From: CAIWHR01 sp963708855 | GTDB taxonomy: Bacteria; Pseudomonadota; Gammaproteobacteria; Burkholderiales; Casimicrobiaceae | Direction of reading: 5' to 3' | Assembly: GCA_963708855.1 (NCBI GenBank) | Contig: CAVPUM010000006.1 | Location: 147,292 to 211,291 of the forward strand | DNA length: 64,000 bases | In this document: positions 1 to 8,553 of the stretch, in pieces | Layout: the number at the start of each line of letters is the position of its first letter | How positions within the stretch are numbered: the first letter of the stretch is position 1 | The notes under the pieces: generated by a model | Seen by the model: the letters and a program-made list of their open reading frames with translations, nothing else | Told to the model about the DNA's origin: nothing | The model's database searches: none | Program-made: the position numbers and the translations under genes

Positions 1-632
1 TCGTCGTCATCGTCGCGATCGCCTTCGGCATCCTGTTTCTCGGCGGCCTCGATTGGCGTCTCTTCCTCGGCCTGCTGCTGCTGCTGCCGCTGGGGCTCTC
101 GGCGATTCTCGTCGCCGCGCCGTACCGTCTGCAGCGACTGGTCGCGTTCCTCGACCCATGGTCCGATCCGTTCGGCAAGGGTTACCAGCTGTCGCATTCG
201 CTGATCGCCTTCGGCCGCGGCGAGTGGCTCGGCGTCGGACTGGGATCCTCGGTCGAGAAGCTTCTCTACCTGCCGGAAGCGCACACCGATTTCCTGCTCG
301 CGGTGACCGCCGAGGAGCTCGGGTTTGCCGGCGTGCTGGCGGTGATCGGGTTGTTCGTGTGGCTGCTGTTTCGCACGTACGCGATCGGACGGCAGGCGGC
401 GCGTCTCGCGCGGCCGTTCGCGTCGCTGGTGGCGCTGGGCATCGGCGTGTGGATCGGCGTGCAGGCGCTCATCAACATCGGCGTGAACATGGGCGTGCTG
501 CCGACCAAGGGGCTCACCCTGCCTTTGCTGTCCTTCGGCGGGTCCGGCATCGTCGCCAATTGCATCGCGCTGGCGATCCTGCTGCGCGTCGACTACGAGA
601 GCAGGCGTTTGCTCCGGGGATTCACCGCATGA
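1..632 (+). CDS. ftsW: FtsW lipid II polymerase/flippase-type division protein, 3' part
   Basis: Only the C-terminal ~210 residues are present; the 5' end lies outside the window. The readable frame (codons begin at base 3) encodes hydrophobic segments, then LQRLVAFLDPWSDPFGKGYQ, which is typical of the SEDS family. The C-terminal half has the conserved INIGVNMGVLPTKGLTLPLL and SFGGSG motifs. SEDS proteins polymerise septal peptidoglycan in the inner membrane together with FtsI. The stop TGA overlaps the murG ATG (ATGA), as expected for a translationally coupled dcw cluster. The FtsW identity rests on motif match and on position before murG; RodA is less likely in this context. Confidence 0.95.
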   Translation, partial: VVIVAIAFGILFLGGLDWRLFLGLLLLLPLGLSAILVAAPYRLQRLVAFLDPWSDPFGKGYQLSHSLIAFGRGEWLGVGLGSSVEKLLYLPEAHTDFLLAVTAEELGFAGVLAVIGLFVWLLFRTYAIGRQAARLARPFASLVALGIGVWIGVQALINIGVNMGVLPTKGLTLPLLSFGGSGIVANCIALAILLRVDYESRRLLRGFTA

Positions 633-1711
633 CCGGCACCGTGATGATCACCGCCGGCGGCACCGGTGGCCACGTCTTTCCGGGGCTCGCGGTCGCGGCA
701 AAGCTCGTCGGGCGCGGCTGGCGCGTGTTCTGGCTTGGCACACGCGACGGCATGGAAGGGGCCCTCGTGCGCCAGCACGGCGTCGAGTTCGAGGGCGTGG
801 CGTTCGGCGGTGTCCGCGGCAAGGGATGGAAGACGGCCGTGTTCGGGCCGTTCATCCTGCTCGCCGCGTGCTGGCAGAGCGGGAAGATCATCCGGCGCCG
901 CGCGCCGGACGTCGTACTCGGATTTGGCGGCTTCGCGTCCTTTCCGGGCGCGCTCGCGGGTGTCGCGCTCGCGCGACCGCTGGCACTGCACGAGGCCAAC
1001 GCGATCGCCGGACTCGCCAACCGTGTGCTCGCCTACGCGGCCGACCGGATCCTGCTCGGCTTCCCGGGCGCGATGCGCGGCCGGCACGCGGCGAAGGTCG
1101 AGTGGGTCGGCATTCCGGTGCGCGACGCCATCGGTCGCGTGCCCGCCCCGGATGCGCGGTTCGCCGGCCGCTCGGGTCCGCTGCGCCTGCTCGTCGTCGG
1201 CGGCAGCCTCGGCGCGGCGGCGATCAACCGGTGCGTGCCCCAGGCGCTCGCGCTGATGCCGGCGGCCACGCGTCCGACGGTCGTGCATCAATCCGGAGCA
1301 CGGCATGTCGACGCGTTGCGCGCGGCCTACGAGCAGGCGGGTGTCGCGGCGCAGTGCGTGCCGTTCATCGAAGACATGGCGGCGCGCTATGCCGAGGCCG
1401 ACGTCGTGCTCTGCCGTGGCGGCGCCATCACCGTCGCCGAGCTGGCGGCGGCCGGCGTGGCGTCGATCATTGTGCCGCTGCCGGGCGCCATCGCCGACGA
1501 GCAGAGCGCGAACGCCCGGCTGCTTGTCGACGCAGGCGCGGCGCTCGCATTGGCGCAGGACGAGCTGACGGCCAGTCGGCTTGCCGCGCAGCTGGGAGCG
1601 CTCACGCGCACGCGGTTGCTCGCCATGGCGACCGCCGCGCGAACGCTCGCGCGTCCCGATGCGGCGGAGCGTGTCGCCGAGGCCTGCGTCGCTTTGGGGC
1701 CGCGCCCATGA
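629..1711 (+). CDS. murG: MurG, UDP-GlcNAc:lipid I N-acetylglucosaminyltransferase
   Basis: 360 residues, the usual family length. MurG transfers GlcNAc onto lipid I to make lipid II at the cytoplasmic face of the inner membrane. The N-terminal glycine loop ITAGGTGGHVFPGLAVA (about residues 7-23) and GFGGFAS fit the acceptor domain; CRGGAITVAELAAAG near residue 270 fits the UDP-GlcNAc site. A longer reading frame extends upstream to base 53, but that part is a shadow of ftsW; the ATG at 629 overlaps the ftsW stop and starts the family-like MTGTVMITAGGTGGH. Its own stop overlaps the murC ATG. Confidence 0.97.
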   Translation: MTGTVMITAGGTGGHVFPGLAVAAKLVGRGWRVFWLGTRDGMEGALVRQHGVEFEGVAFGGVRGKGWKTAVFGPFILLAACWQSGKIIRRRAPDVVLGFGGFASFPGALAGVALARPLALHEANAIAGLANRVLAYAADRILLGFPGAMRGRHAAKVEWVGIPVRDAIGRVPAPDARFAGRSGPLRLLVVGGSLGAAAINRCVPQALALMPAATRPTVVHQSGARHVDALRAAYEQAGVAAQCVPFIEDMAARYAEADVVLCRGGAITVAELAAAGVASIIVPLPGAIADEQSANARLLVDAGAALALAQDELTASRLAAQLGALTRTRLLAMATAARTLARPDAAERVAEACVALGPRP

Positions 1712-3093
1712 AGCACAAGGTCAGGCGCGTCCACTTTGTCGGCATCGGCGGCGCCGGGATGAGCGGCATCGCGGAAGTTCTCGCGACGCAGGGGTACCGG
1801 GTCTCCGGGTCCGATCTCGGCGCGAACGCGGTCACCGCGCGCCTGGCGCGGCTCGGCGTCACGGTTGCCTTGGGCCATGCAGCGGCGAATGTCGCCGGCG
1901 CCGACGTGGTCGTCGTGTCGACGGCGGTCGCACCCGACAACCCGGAAATCGTGGCGGCGCGCCAGAACGCAATTCCGGTCGTGCCGCGCGCGCTGATGCT
2001 GGCCGAGCTGATGCGCCTGAAGGAGGGCATCGCCGTGGCCGGCACGCACGGCAAGACGACAACGACGAGCCTGATTGCGTCGGTGCTGGCGGAAGGCGGC
2101 CTCGATCCGACCTTCGTGATAGGCGGCCGGCTGCTGTCGGCGGACGCCAACGCCCGGCTCGGCAAGGGTGATTTTCTGGTCGCCGAAGCCGACGAATCGG
2201 ACGCGTCGTTCCTCTATCTGACGCCGGCGCTCGCCGTGATCACGAACATCGATGCCGATCACATGGAAGCCTACGGCCACGACTTCGAGCGATTGCAGCG
2301 CGCCTTCGTCGATTTCGCGCAGCGGCTGCCGTTCTACGGCGTCGCGATACTGTGCGTGGACGACCCCCATGTGCGCGCGATCCTGCCCGCGATCACCAAG
2401 TCGATCGTGACCTACGGGATCGCCCCGGATGCGGACATCCGGGCCACCGGCATCGCGAACCATGGCGGCCGGATGCAGTTCCTCGCCTGCTCCGAAGGGG
2501 CGCGCGACCTCGCTGTGGAGCTCAACCTGCCCGGCGTCCACAACGTGCGCAACGCGCTCGCCGCCATCGCGGTCGGTCGTGAGGTCGGCGTCGCCGATGC
2601 GGCGATCGCGACAGCGCTCGCCGAATTCCGCGGCGTGGGCCGCCGCTTCCAGCGCTACGGAGAGGTCAGAGCGGAAGGGGGCGGTGCCTACACGCTGATC
2701 GACGACTACGGGCACCACCCGACCGAGATGGCCGCGACGATCGAGGCCGCGCGCGGCAGCTTTCCGGGCCGCCGGCTTGTGCTCGCGTTCCAGCCGCACC
2801 GCTATACGCGCACCCGCGACCTCTTCGAGGACTTCGTGAAGGTGCTCTCGACAGCCGACGCGCTGGTGCTCACCGAAGTCTACCCGGCGGGCGAATCGCC
2901 CATCGTGGCGGCGGACGGGCGCGCGCTCGCCCGTGCGGTCCGCGTGGCCGGCAAGGTCGAGCCGGTGTTCGTCGAGTCCGTTGCGGAGCTGCCGGATGCG
3001 ATTCGCGCGCTCGTGCAGGACGGCGACGTCGTGGTCACGATGGGCGCGGGCTCGATCGGGCAGGTCCCCGGTTCACTCATGGGCGCCGCATGA
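1708..3093 (+). CDS. murC: MurC, UDP-N-acetylmuramate--L-alanine ligase
   Basis: 461 residues. Adds L-Ala to UDP-MurNAc, the first amino acid of the peptide stem, in the cytoplasm with ATP. The N-terminal nucleotide-sugar fold starts HFVGIGGAGMSGIAEVL; the Mur-ligase P-loop is GTHGKTTTTSL near residue 115; the C-terminal domain contains DDYGHHPTEM. The start was taken at the ATGA overlap with murG; the frame continues upstream to 826 only as a murG shadow. The stop overlaps the murB ATG. Complete and ordinary. Confidence 0.97.
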   Translation: MKHKVRRVHFVGIGGAGMSGIAEVLATQGYRVSGSDLGANAVTARLARLGVTVALGHAAANVAGADVVVVSTAVAPDNPEIVAARQNAIPVVPRALMLAELMRLKEGIAVAGTHGKTTTTSLIASVLAEGGLDPTFVIGGRLLSADANARLGKGDFLVAEADESDASFLYLTPALAVITNIDADHMEAYGHDFERLQRAFVDFAQRLPFYGVAILCVDDPHVRAILPAITKSIVTYGIAPDADIRATGIANHGGRMQFLACSEGARDLAVELNLPGVHNVRNALAAIAVGREVGVADAAIATALAEFRGVGRRFQRYGEVRAEGGGAYTLIDDYGHHPTEMAATIEAARGSFPGRRLVLAFQPHRYTRTRDLFEDFVKVLSTADALVLTEVYPAGESPIVAADGRALARAVRVAGKVEPVFVESVAELPDAIRALVQDGDVVVTMGAGSIGQVPGSLMGAA

Positions 3094-4007
3094 TGATGAG
3101 CGAGCCGCGGGCGTTCACGGCGCTGCGCGGCAGGCTGGCGCGCGACGTCCCCCTGGCGCGCTATACGAGCTGGCGATGCGGCGGCCCCGCCGATCGCGTT
3201 TATGTGCCCGCCGATCGTGACGACCTTGCGACATTCATCCGGCAGCTGCCTCCGGGCGAGCCGCTCACGGCGATCGGGCTGGGCAGCAATCTGCTCGTGC
3301 GCGACGGCGGTATCCGCGGGTCCGTCGTCGTCCTGCACGCGGCGCTCAACGCACTGGAGCTGCGGGATCGCCTGATCTACGCCGAGGCCGGCGTCGCGAG
3401 CCCCAAGGTCGCCAGGTTCGCGGCGGCGCACGGCTGCGCCGACGCCGAATTCCTGGCCGGGATTCCCGGCACCGTCGGCGGCGCGCTGGCGATGAACGCC
3501 GGCTGCTATGGGGGCGAAACGTGGCGCTATGTGGCGCGCGTGGAGGTCCTGACACGCGCCGGGGTGCTCGAGGCGAGGCTGCCCGCGGCGTACGCGACCG
3601 GATATCGCTCGGTGCGCCGTGCCGACGGCAGCGCTTCCGACGGCATCTTCACCGCGGCGTGGTTCGCGTTTCCGCAGGGCGACAGCCGCGCCGCGCGCGC
3701 ACGGATCGCGGAGCTCCTGCGGCAACGCATCGCGACGCAGCCGCTCGATCTGCCGAATGCCGGCAGCGTCTTCCGCAACCCGGCCGGCGACCATGCGGCG
3801 CGGCTCATCGAGGATTGCGGGCTCAAGGGTTACGCAGTCGGCGGCGCGCGGGTATCCGAGAAGCACGCCAACTTCATCGTCAACCCGCGGGGCCAGGCGA
3901 GGGCCGCGGACATCGAGTCGATCATCGCGCACGTGCGCGCGGTCGTGCGCGCGGAAACCGGCGTCGAGCTGGAGCCCGAGGTTCAGGTGATCGGCGAGAG
4001 CGCATGA
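3090..4007 (+). CDS. murB: MurB, UDP-N-acetylenolpyruvoylglucosamine reductase
   Basis: 305 residues. Reduces UDP-GlcNAc-enolpyruvate to UDP-MurNAc using NADPH and bound FAD. FAD-binding stretches GLGSNLLVRDGG and FLAGIPGTVGGALAMNAG are present; the catalytic serine loop reads NAGSVFRNPAGD, and the C-terminal glutamate segment reads ELEPEVQVIGE. Three consecutive in-frame ATG codons begin at 3090; the first overlaps the murC stop. The gene's own TGA stop (4005-4007) lies inside the first bases of the 60-base repeat described at 4004. Confidence 0.97.
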   Translation: MMMSEPRAFTALRGRLARDVPLARYTSWRCGGPADRVYVPADRDDLATFIRQLPPGEPLTAIGLGSNLLVRDGGIRGSVVVLHAALNALELRDRLIYAEAGVASPKVARFAAAHGCADAEFLAGIPGTVGGALAMNAGCYGGETWRYVARVEVLTRAGVLEARLPAAYATGYRSVRRADGSASDGIFTAAWFAFPQGDSRAARARIAELLRQRIATQPLDLPNAGSVFRNPAGDHAARLIEDCGLKGYAVGGARVSEKHANFIVNPRGQARAADIESIIAHVRAVVRAETGVELEPEVQVIGESA

Positions 4008-4063
4008 GCACGCCGGGCCGCCCGAACGGAGAACACCGGATCGCGAAGCGCGAAGGCACTCCA
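4004..4063 (+). repeat. 60-base intergenic stop/start repeat, copy A (murB/ddlB)
   Basis: First of a family of near-identical 60-base units in this window (others at 5714, 22121 minus, 35803 minus and a diverged one at 46664). It begins ATGAGCACGCCGGGCCGCCC, so its bases 2-4 are the murB stop. It ends with GAAGGCACTCCA immediately before the ddlB ATG at 4064. Read in frame it encodes MSTPGRPNGEHRIAKREGTP. Whether it is translated as a ddlB leader or only provides a ribosome-binding site cannot be decided from sequence alone. Confidence 0.85.
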
Positions 4064-4981
4064 ATGAACGAGTTCGGCAAGGTGGCCGTATTGCTCGGCG
4101 GGCCGTCCGCGGAACGCGAGATCTCGTTTCTGTCCGGCAACGCCGTGCTGGCCGCGCTCGTCGCGCAAGGCATTGACGCACACGCGTTCGACCCAAAGGA
4201 GCGATCGCTCTGCGAACTCGCGCGCGAGGGCTTCGACCGGGTCTTCATTGCGCTGCACGGCCGGTTCGGCGAGGACGGGACCGTGCAGGGCGCGTTGGAG
4301 ACGATGGGCATCCCCTACTCGGGGAGCGGGGTGATGGCATCGGCACTGGCGATGGACAAGTGGCGCACCAAGCTCGTGTGGCTCGCGAGCGGCATTCCCA
4401 CGCCGCGCTTCCGCATGGTCGACGCTGCGACCGACTGGATGCGCGTCGTCGCCGAGCTGGGGCTGCCCCTGATCGTGAAACCGGCGCGCGAAGGTTCGAC
4501 GATCGGCCTCACGAAGGTCGCCGGCGCGGACCGCGGCGAGCTCGCGCTCGCGTATGGCGCAGCGGCGCGGCACGACGATCTCGTGCTGGTCGAGGAGTTT
4601 GTCACGGGCGTGGAATTGACCGCGTCGATCCTGGGCGATCGCGCGCTGCCGCTGATCCGGATCGAGGCGCCGCAGGGCAATTACGATTACCACAACAAGT
4701 ACTTCTCCGACGAGACGAAGTACTTCTGTCCCTGCGGCCTCGCGGAGCCCAAGGAACGGGAGATCAGGGAAGCCGCCCTCGCGGCGTTCCGCATCGTGGG
4801 CTGCAGCGGCTGGGGCCGGCTCGACCTGATTCTGAAGCCGGACGGTTCCTTCCAGTTTCTGGAGGTGAACACGTCGCCCGGGATGACCGGCCACTCGCTG
4901 GTGCCGATGGCGGCGAAACAGGCGGGGCTCGCCTTCGGCGAACTGTGCGTGGAGATTCTGCGGAGTGCACATGTGGGATGA
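4064..4981 (+). CDS. ddlB: D-alanine--D-alanine ligase (Ddl)
   Basis: 305 residues from the ATG at 4064. Makes D-Ala-D-Ala for the peptidoglycan stem with ATP (ATP-grasp fold). Motifs seen: KVAVLLGGPSAEREIS at the N-terminus, LHGRFGEDGTVQGALE, the ATP-grasp lysine region LIVKPAREGSTIG, and the metal-binding end FLEVNTSPGMTGHSLVPMAA. The start at 4064 is preferred because family members begin almost directly with the KVAVLLGG strand and GAAGG lies 7 bases upstream. The ATG at 4004 would add a 20-residue leader encoded by the 60-base repeat. The stop overlaps the ftsQ start by 11 bases. Confidence 0.95.
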   Translation: MNEFGKVAVLLGGPSAEREISFLSGNAVLAALVAQGIDAHAFDPKERSLCELAREGFDRVFIALHGRFGEDGTVQGALETMGIPYSGSGVMASALAMDKWRTKLVWLASGIPTPRFRMVDAATDWMRVVAELGLPLIVKPAREGSTIGLTKVAGADRGELALAYGAAARHDDLVLVEEFVTGVELTASILGDRALPLIRIEAPQGNYDYHNKYFSDETKYFCPCGLAEPKEREIREAALAAFRIVGCSGWGRLDLILKPDGSFQFLEVNTSPGMTGHSLVPMAAKQAGLAFGELCVEILRSAHVG

Positions 4982-5717
4982 CGCGAAGCAGCTCAACGCC
5001 GTTGCGGTGGCGCTCGCACTCGTGGCGGCGCTTGGCCTTGCATGGGGCGCGCTCGCGTGGGCACTGCGCCAGACGCCGTTCGAGTTCCGCGAAGTGATCG
5101 TGCGCGGCCCGCTGGAACGCGCGAGCGCGTCGCATGTCGAGGCGGCCATCCGCGGCGAGCTCACCGGCACCTTCTTCACGATGAATCTCGACCGCGCGCG
5201 GAGCTCGCTGGCCGCGGTCCCCTGGGTGCGCAACGTCGCGCTGCGCCGGCAATGGCCGCAGCGGCTCGAGGTGACGATCGAGGAACATGCGCCGTTGGCG
5301 CGCTGGAACGACGCCGGCCTCGTCAATTCGGAGGGCGAGGCATTCCTCGCCGACTACAACGGCGAGCTGCCGCAATTCGAAGGACCGGACGGGAGCGCCG
5401 CACAGGTGGCGGCGCGATTCCGCGAATGGAGCGAGGCGCTCGTCCCGCTGGCGCTCACGCTCGAGGGCATCCGGCTCTCGCCGCGCGGAGGCTGGCGGCT
5501 TGCCGCCCGGGGGGCCAGCGGAACGCTGGCGATCGAGCTGGGACGCGAGGAGCCCGCGGCGCGACTCGCCCATTTCGTCGCGGCCTACGAACGCACGATC
5601 GGGGCGCTTGCGCGCGCCGGAACCCGCATCGAGCACGTGGACCTGCGCTATCGCAACGGATTCGCGGCCCGCGTGCCCGGTTTCCGCGAGCGCGCGGTGA
5701 AAAAGGCAGGAGCATGA
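4971..5717 (+). CDS. ftsQ: Cell division protein FtsQ
   Basis: 248 residues. Bitopic inner-membrane protein of the FtsQLB complex: short cytoplasmic tail, one membrane segment (about residues 9-31), then a periplasmic POTRA domain (FEFREVIVRGPLERASASHV) and the FtsQ domain (VPWVRNVALRRQWPQRLEV, EEHAPLARW). ATG 4971 is preceded by an in-frame GTG at 4965 that could also serve. It overlaps ddlB and its TGA stop (5715-5717) is supplied by the repeat unit that follows. Position between ddl and ftsA agrees with the assignment. Confidence 0.93.
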   Translation: MWDDAKQLNAVAVALALVAALGLAWGALAWALRQTPFEFREVIVRGPLERASASHVEAAIRGELTGTFFTMNLDRARSSLAAVPWVRNVALRRQWPQRLEVTIEEHAPLARWNDAGLVNSEGEAFLADYNGELPQFEGPDGSAAQVAARFREWSEALVPLALTLEGIRLSPRGGWRLAARGASGTLAIELGREEPAARLAHFVAAYERTIGALARAGTRIEHVDLRYRNGFAARVPGFRERAVKKAGA

Positions 5718-5857
5718 GCGCGCCGGGCCGCCCCAAGCGCGAATACCGGAGCGCGAAGCGCGAAGGTACTCCTGTGAGCGCGCCGGGCCGCCCCAGGCGC
5801 AAATTGCGTCCCCCCGGGGGGCGGCGCAGCGGCGAGAGCCGCAAGCGTGGGGGTTGT
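5714..5857 (+). repeat. 60-base stop/start repeat copy B, followed by a partial second unit and a GC-rich hairpin element
   Basis: 5714-5773 is a full unit (ATGAGCGCGCCGGGCCGCCC ... GAAGGTACTCCT) whose bases 2-4 are the ftsQ stop. At 5774 a GTG begins a second, partial unit with the same first ~23 bases (GTGAGCGCGCCGGGCCGCCC). It then runs into a different element: a perfect palindrome of six C and six G (5810-5821), a GCGGC-gaga-GCCGC hairpin (5829-5842) and a GTGGGGG end that can pair back to the C run. No gene is needed here; the whole stretch separates ftsQ from ftsA. Confidence 0.8.
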
Positions 5858-5898
5858 CCGATCCGCGGCGCGGTCGGGGCAACGAGGATGGAGCAGCA

Positions 5899-7131
5899 AT
5901 GGTGAAGGAAGTGAAGAACGTGATCGTCGGCCTCGACATCGGCACGTCGAAGATCGTCGCGATCGTCGCCGAGATCGTGGCCGACGGCGGCCTCAACATC
6001 ATCGGGCTCGGCACCCAGCCCTCGCGCGGGCTGAAGAAGGGTGTCGTCGTCAACATCGAGGCGACGATGGGGTCGATCCAGCGCGTGCTGGAGGAGGCGG
6101 AGCTGATGGCCGACTGCCACATCACGGAGGTCTACACCGGGATCGCCGGCAGCCACATACGGAGCCTCAACTCGAGCGGCATGGTGGCGATCAAGGAAAA
6201 GGAAGTCACCCAGGCCGACATCGACCGCGTCGTCGAGACGGCGAAGGCGATCGCGATTCCCAACGATCAGCAAATCCTGCACATCCTCCCGCAGGAATTC
6301 ATCATCGACGGCCAGGAGGACGTGCGCGAGCCGCTGGGCATGAGCGGCGTGCGTCTCGAGGTCAAGGTGCACATCGTCACTGGCGCGGTCTCGGCGGTGG
6401 AGAACATCACCAAGTGCGTCCGCCGCTGCGGGCTCGTCGTCAAGGACGTGATCCTGCAGCCGCTCGCGTCGTCGATCGCGGTGCTGAACGAGGACGAGAA
6501 GGACCTCGGGATCTGCCTGATGGACATCGGCGGCGGCACGACGGATCTCGCAGTGTTCGCAGGCGGCGCGATCCGGCACACGGCGGTGATCCCGATCGCC
6601 GGCGACCAGGTGACGAACGACATCGCGATGACGCTGCGCACGCCGACCAAAGAGGCCGAGGAGCTGAAGCTGCGCCACGGCTGCGCGCTGCGCCAGCTCG
6701 CCGATCCGAACGACATCATCGAGGTTCCCGGCGTCGGCGACCGGCCGCCGCGCAAGCTGTCTCGGCAGACGCTCGCCGAGGTGATCGAGCCGCGTATCGA
6801 GGAGCTCTACACGCTTGTGCAGGCGGAGCTTCGCCGCTCGGGCTTCGAGGAGCTGCTGTCGTCGGGGATCGTGCTCACCGGCGGCTCGGCGCTGCTGGCG
6901 GGAATGACCGAGCTCGGCGAAGAAGTGTTCCACCTGCCGGTGCGGGTCGGCGTGCCCGCGTATGTCGGCGGTCTCGCGGACGTGGTGCGCAGCCCGCGCT
7001 ACGCGACCGCGGTCGGTCTTCTGCTCGAAGGCCGCGACCAGTACCTGCGGGCACAACAGTCGCGGGCGCGCACGGCAGGCATCGGCGGCACCGCGGAACG
7101 AATGAAGCAATGGTTCAAGGCGAATTTCTAG
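5899..7131 (+). CDS. ftsA: Cell division protein FtsA
   Basis: 410 residues. Actin-like ATPase that tethers FtsZ to the membrane. Nucleotide-binding motifs: VGLDIGTSKIVAIVAEI (N-terminus), LMDIGGGTTDLAVFAGG, and LTGGSALLAGMTELGEEVF; the C-terminal membrane-targeting helix reads GGTAERMKQWFKANF. The frame is open upstream to a TTG at 5854, but ATG 5899 has GGAG 5 bases upstream and starts where the family starts. Followed by a 78-base gap before ftsZ. Confidence 0.97.
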   Translation: MVKEVKNVIVGLDIGTSKIVAIVAEIVADGGLNIIGLGTQPSRGLKKGVVVNIEATMGSIQRVLEEAELMADCHITEVYTGIAGSHIRSLNSSGMVAIKEKEVTQADIDRVVETAKAIAIPNDQQILHILPQEFIIDGQEDVREPLGMSGVRLEVKVHIVTGAVSAVENITKCVRRCGLVVKDVILQPLASSIAVLNEDEKDLGICLMDIGGGTTDLAVFAGGAIRHTAVIPIAGDQVTNDIAMTLRTPTKEAEELKLRHGCALRQLADPNDIIEVPGVGDRPPRKLSRQTLAEVIEPRIEELYTLVQAELRRSGFEELLSSGIVLTGGSALLAGMTELGEEVFHLPVRVGVPAYVGGLADVVRSPRYATAVGLLLEGRDQYLRAQQSRARTAGIGGTAERMKQWFKANF

Positions 7132-7209
7132 GTTCACGCATCAGTCGCACCACCACGTTGTCGGACACAGCCCATCGCAACATCTTGAGACAGGAAAAAG
7201 GAGCGCACC

Positions 7210-8394
7210 ATGTTTGAAATCATCGATCAGCCCACCGAGAACGGCGCCGTCATCCGAGTCATCGGGGTCGGCGGATGCGGCGGCAACGCCGTGGAGCACA
7301 TGATCGCGCGAGGACTCCTCGACGTCGACTTCATCTGCGCGAACACCGACGCGCAGGCGCTGAAACGCTCGACCGCCCGCGCGCAGGTGCAGCTGGGCAC
7401 GGCGCTGACCCGCGGGCTCGGTGCGGGCGCCAGGCCGGAGATCGGACGCGACGCCGCGATGGAGGACCGCGATCGGATCGCCGAGATGATCGAGGGCTCC
7501 GACATGCTGTTCATCACGGCGGGCATGGGCGGCGGCACGGGCACGGGCGCGGCGCCGGTGATCGCCGACATCGCGAAGAGCATGAACATCCTGACCGTCG
7601 CCGTGGTTACCCGTCCGTTCAAGCTCGAGGGCGGCAAGCGGATGAAGGTCGCGCAGACCGGCATCGACGAGCTCGGCAAACGGGTCGACTCGCTCATCAT
7701 CATCCCCAACGACAAGCTGATGGAGGTGCTGGGCGACGACATCTCGATGCTCGATGCCTACGCGGCCGCGAACGACGTGCTGCACGGCGCGGTGTCCGGC
7801 ATCGCCGAGGTGATCAACAATCCCGGGCTCGTCAACGTCGATTTCGCCGATGTGCGCACGGTGATGGGCGAAGTCGGGATGGCGATGATGGGCTCGGCGA
7901 TGGCGGCCGGCGCCGATCGCGCGCGGCAGGCGGCCGAACAGGCGGTGCGCAGCCCCCTGCTCGAGGACGTCAACCTTGCCGGGGCACGGGGCGTGCTGGT
8001 CAACGTCACGGCGTCGTCGGGACTGCGGATGCGCGAATACCAGGAGGTCATGACGACGATCAAGGAGTTCACCGCGGACGACGCGCTGGTTATCGTGGGG
8101 ACCGTGATCGACGACGCGATGGACGACCGGCTGCGCGTGACCATGATCGCGACCGGCCTGGGCGGCGCGCAGTCTGGCAGGCGCGAGCAGAAGGCGCCGA
8201 ACATGACGCTGGTCGAGCAGCCGCAGATCGTGGCACGCACCGGCACGGACGGCGTCGGCATGTCCGTGGACAACATCGACTACGGCAACCTGGACGCGCC
8301 GGCGGTCATCCGGAAGCGCGAACGCGGCGTTCCGGCACCATCGGCGTTCGATACGACCGAGATACCGGCGTTCCTGCGCAAACAGGCGGACTGA
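7210..8394 (+). CDS. ftsZ: Cell division protein FtsZ (tubulin-like GTPase)
   Basis: 394 residues. Forms the cytokinetic ring. The tubulin signature GGGTGTG is at residues 107-113; T7-loop region VDFADVRTVMGEVGMAMMG is present; the conserved C-terminal peptide EIPAFLRKQ that binds FtsA and other partners ends the protein. AGGAG sits 5-10 bases before the ATG. The linker between the GTPase core and the C-terminal peptide is short-to-normal for proteobacteria. Confidence 0.98.
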   Translation: MFEIIDQPTENGAVIRVIGVGGCGGNAVEHMIARGLLDVDFICANTDAQALKRSTARAQVQLGTALTRGLGAGARPEIGRDAAMEDRDRIAEMIEGSDMLFITAGMGGGTGTGAAPVIADIAKSMNILTVAVVTRPFKLEGGKRMKVAQTGIDELGKRVDSLIIIPNDKLMEVLGDDISMLDAYAAANDVLHGAVSGIAEVINNPGLVNVDFADVRTVMGEVGMAMMGSAMAAGADRARQAAEQAVRSPLLEDVNLAGARGVLVNVTASSGLRMREYQEVMTTIKEFTADDALVIVGTVIDDAMDDRLRVTMIATGLGGAQSGRREQKAPNMTLVEQPQIVARTGTDGVGMSVDNIDYGNLDAPAVIRKRERGVPAPSAFDTTEIPAFLRKQAD

Positions 8395-8470
8395 ACATCG
8401 CCCGAGATCGACGTCGGTCACGCGGCCGCCGGGGGGGGCGTGCGCAAGGGGTCCGGAAGACCACCCGGTG

Positions 8471-8479
8471 TGCTAGTAT
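8471..8479 (+). promoter_or_regulatory. Possible extended -10 element upstream of lpxC
   Basis: In the 159-base ftsZ-lpxC gap, TGCTAGTAT gives a TGn-TAGTAT extended -10 (hexamer 8474-8479) about 75 bases before the lpxC ATG. No convincing -35 lies 17 bases upstream. The rest of the gap is GC-rich and no terminator with a T run was seen. Weak prediction. Confidence 0.3.
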
Positions 8480-8553
8480 TGACGTAAATCATTGAACTGC
8501 CGGGACAATGGCGGCCGCGGCCGGCGGTCTCCCGATACCGGCGGGCAACGGAT

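Noticed and set aside
826..1707. Long open frame upstream of murC and several 200-600 residue antisense frames (e.g. 1387-2799 minus, 10845-14069 minus, 13813-15729 minus)
   Set aside because: High-GC shadow frames: arginine/alanine-rich, no domain pattern, fully overlapped by well-identified genes.
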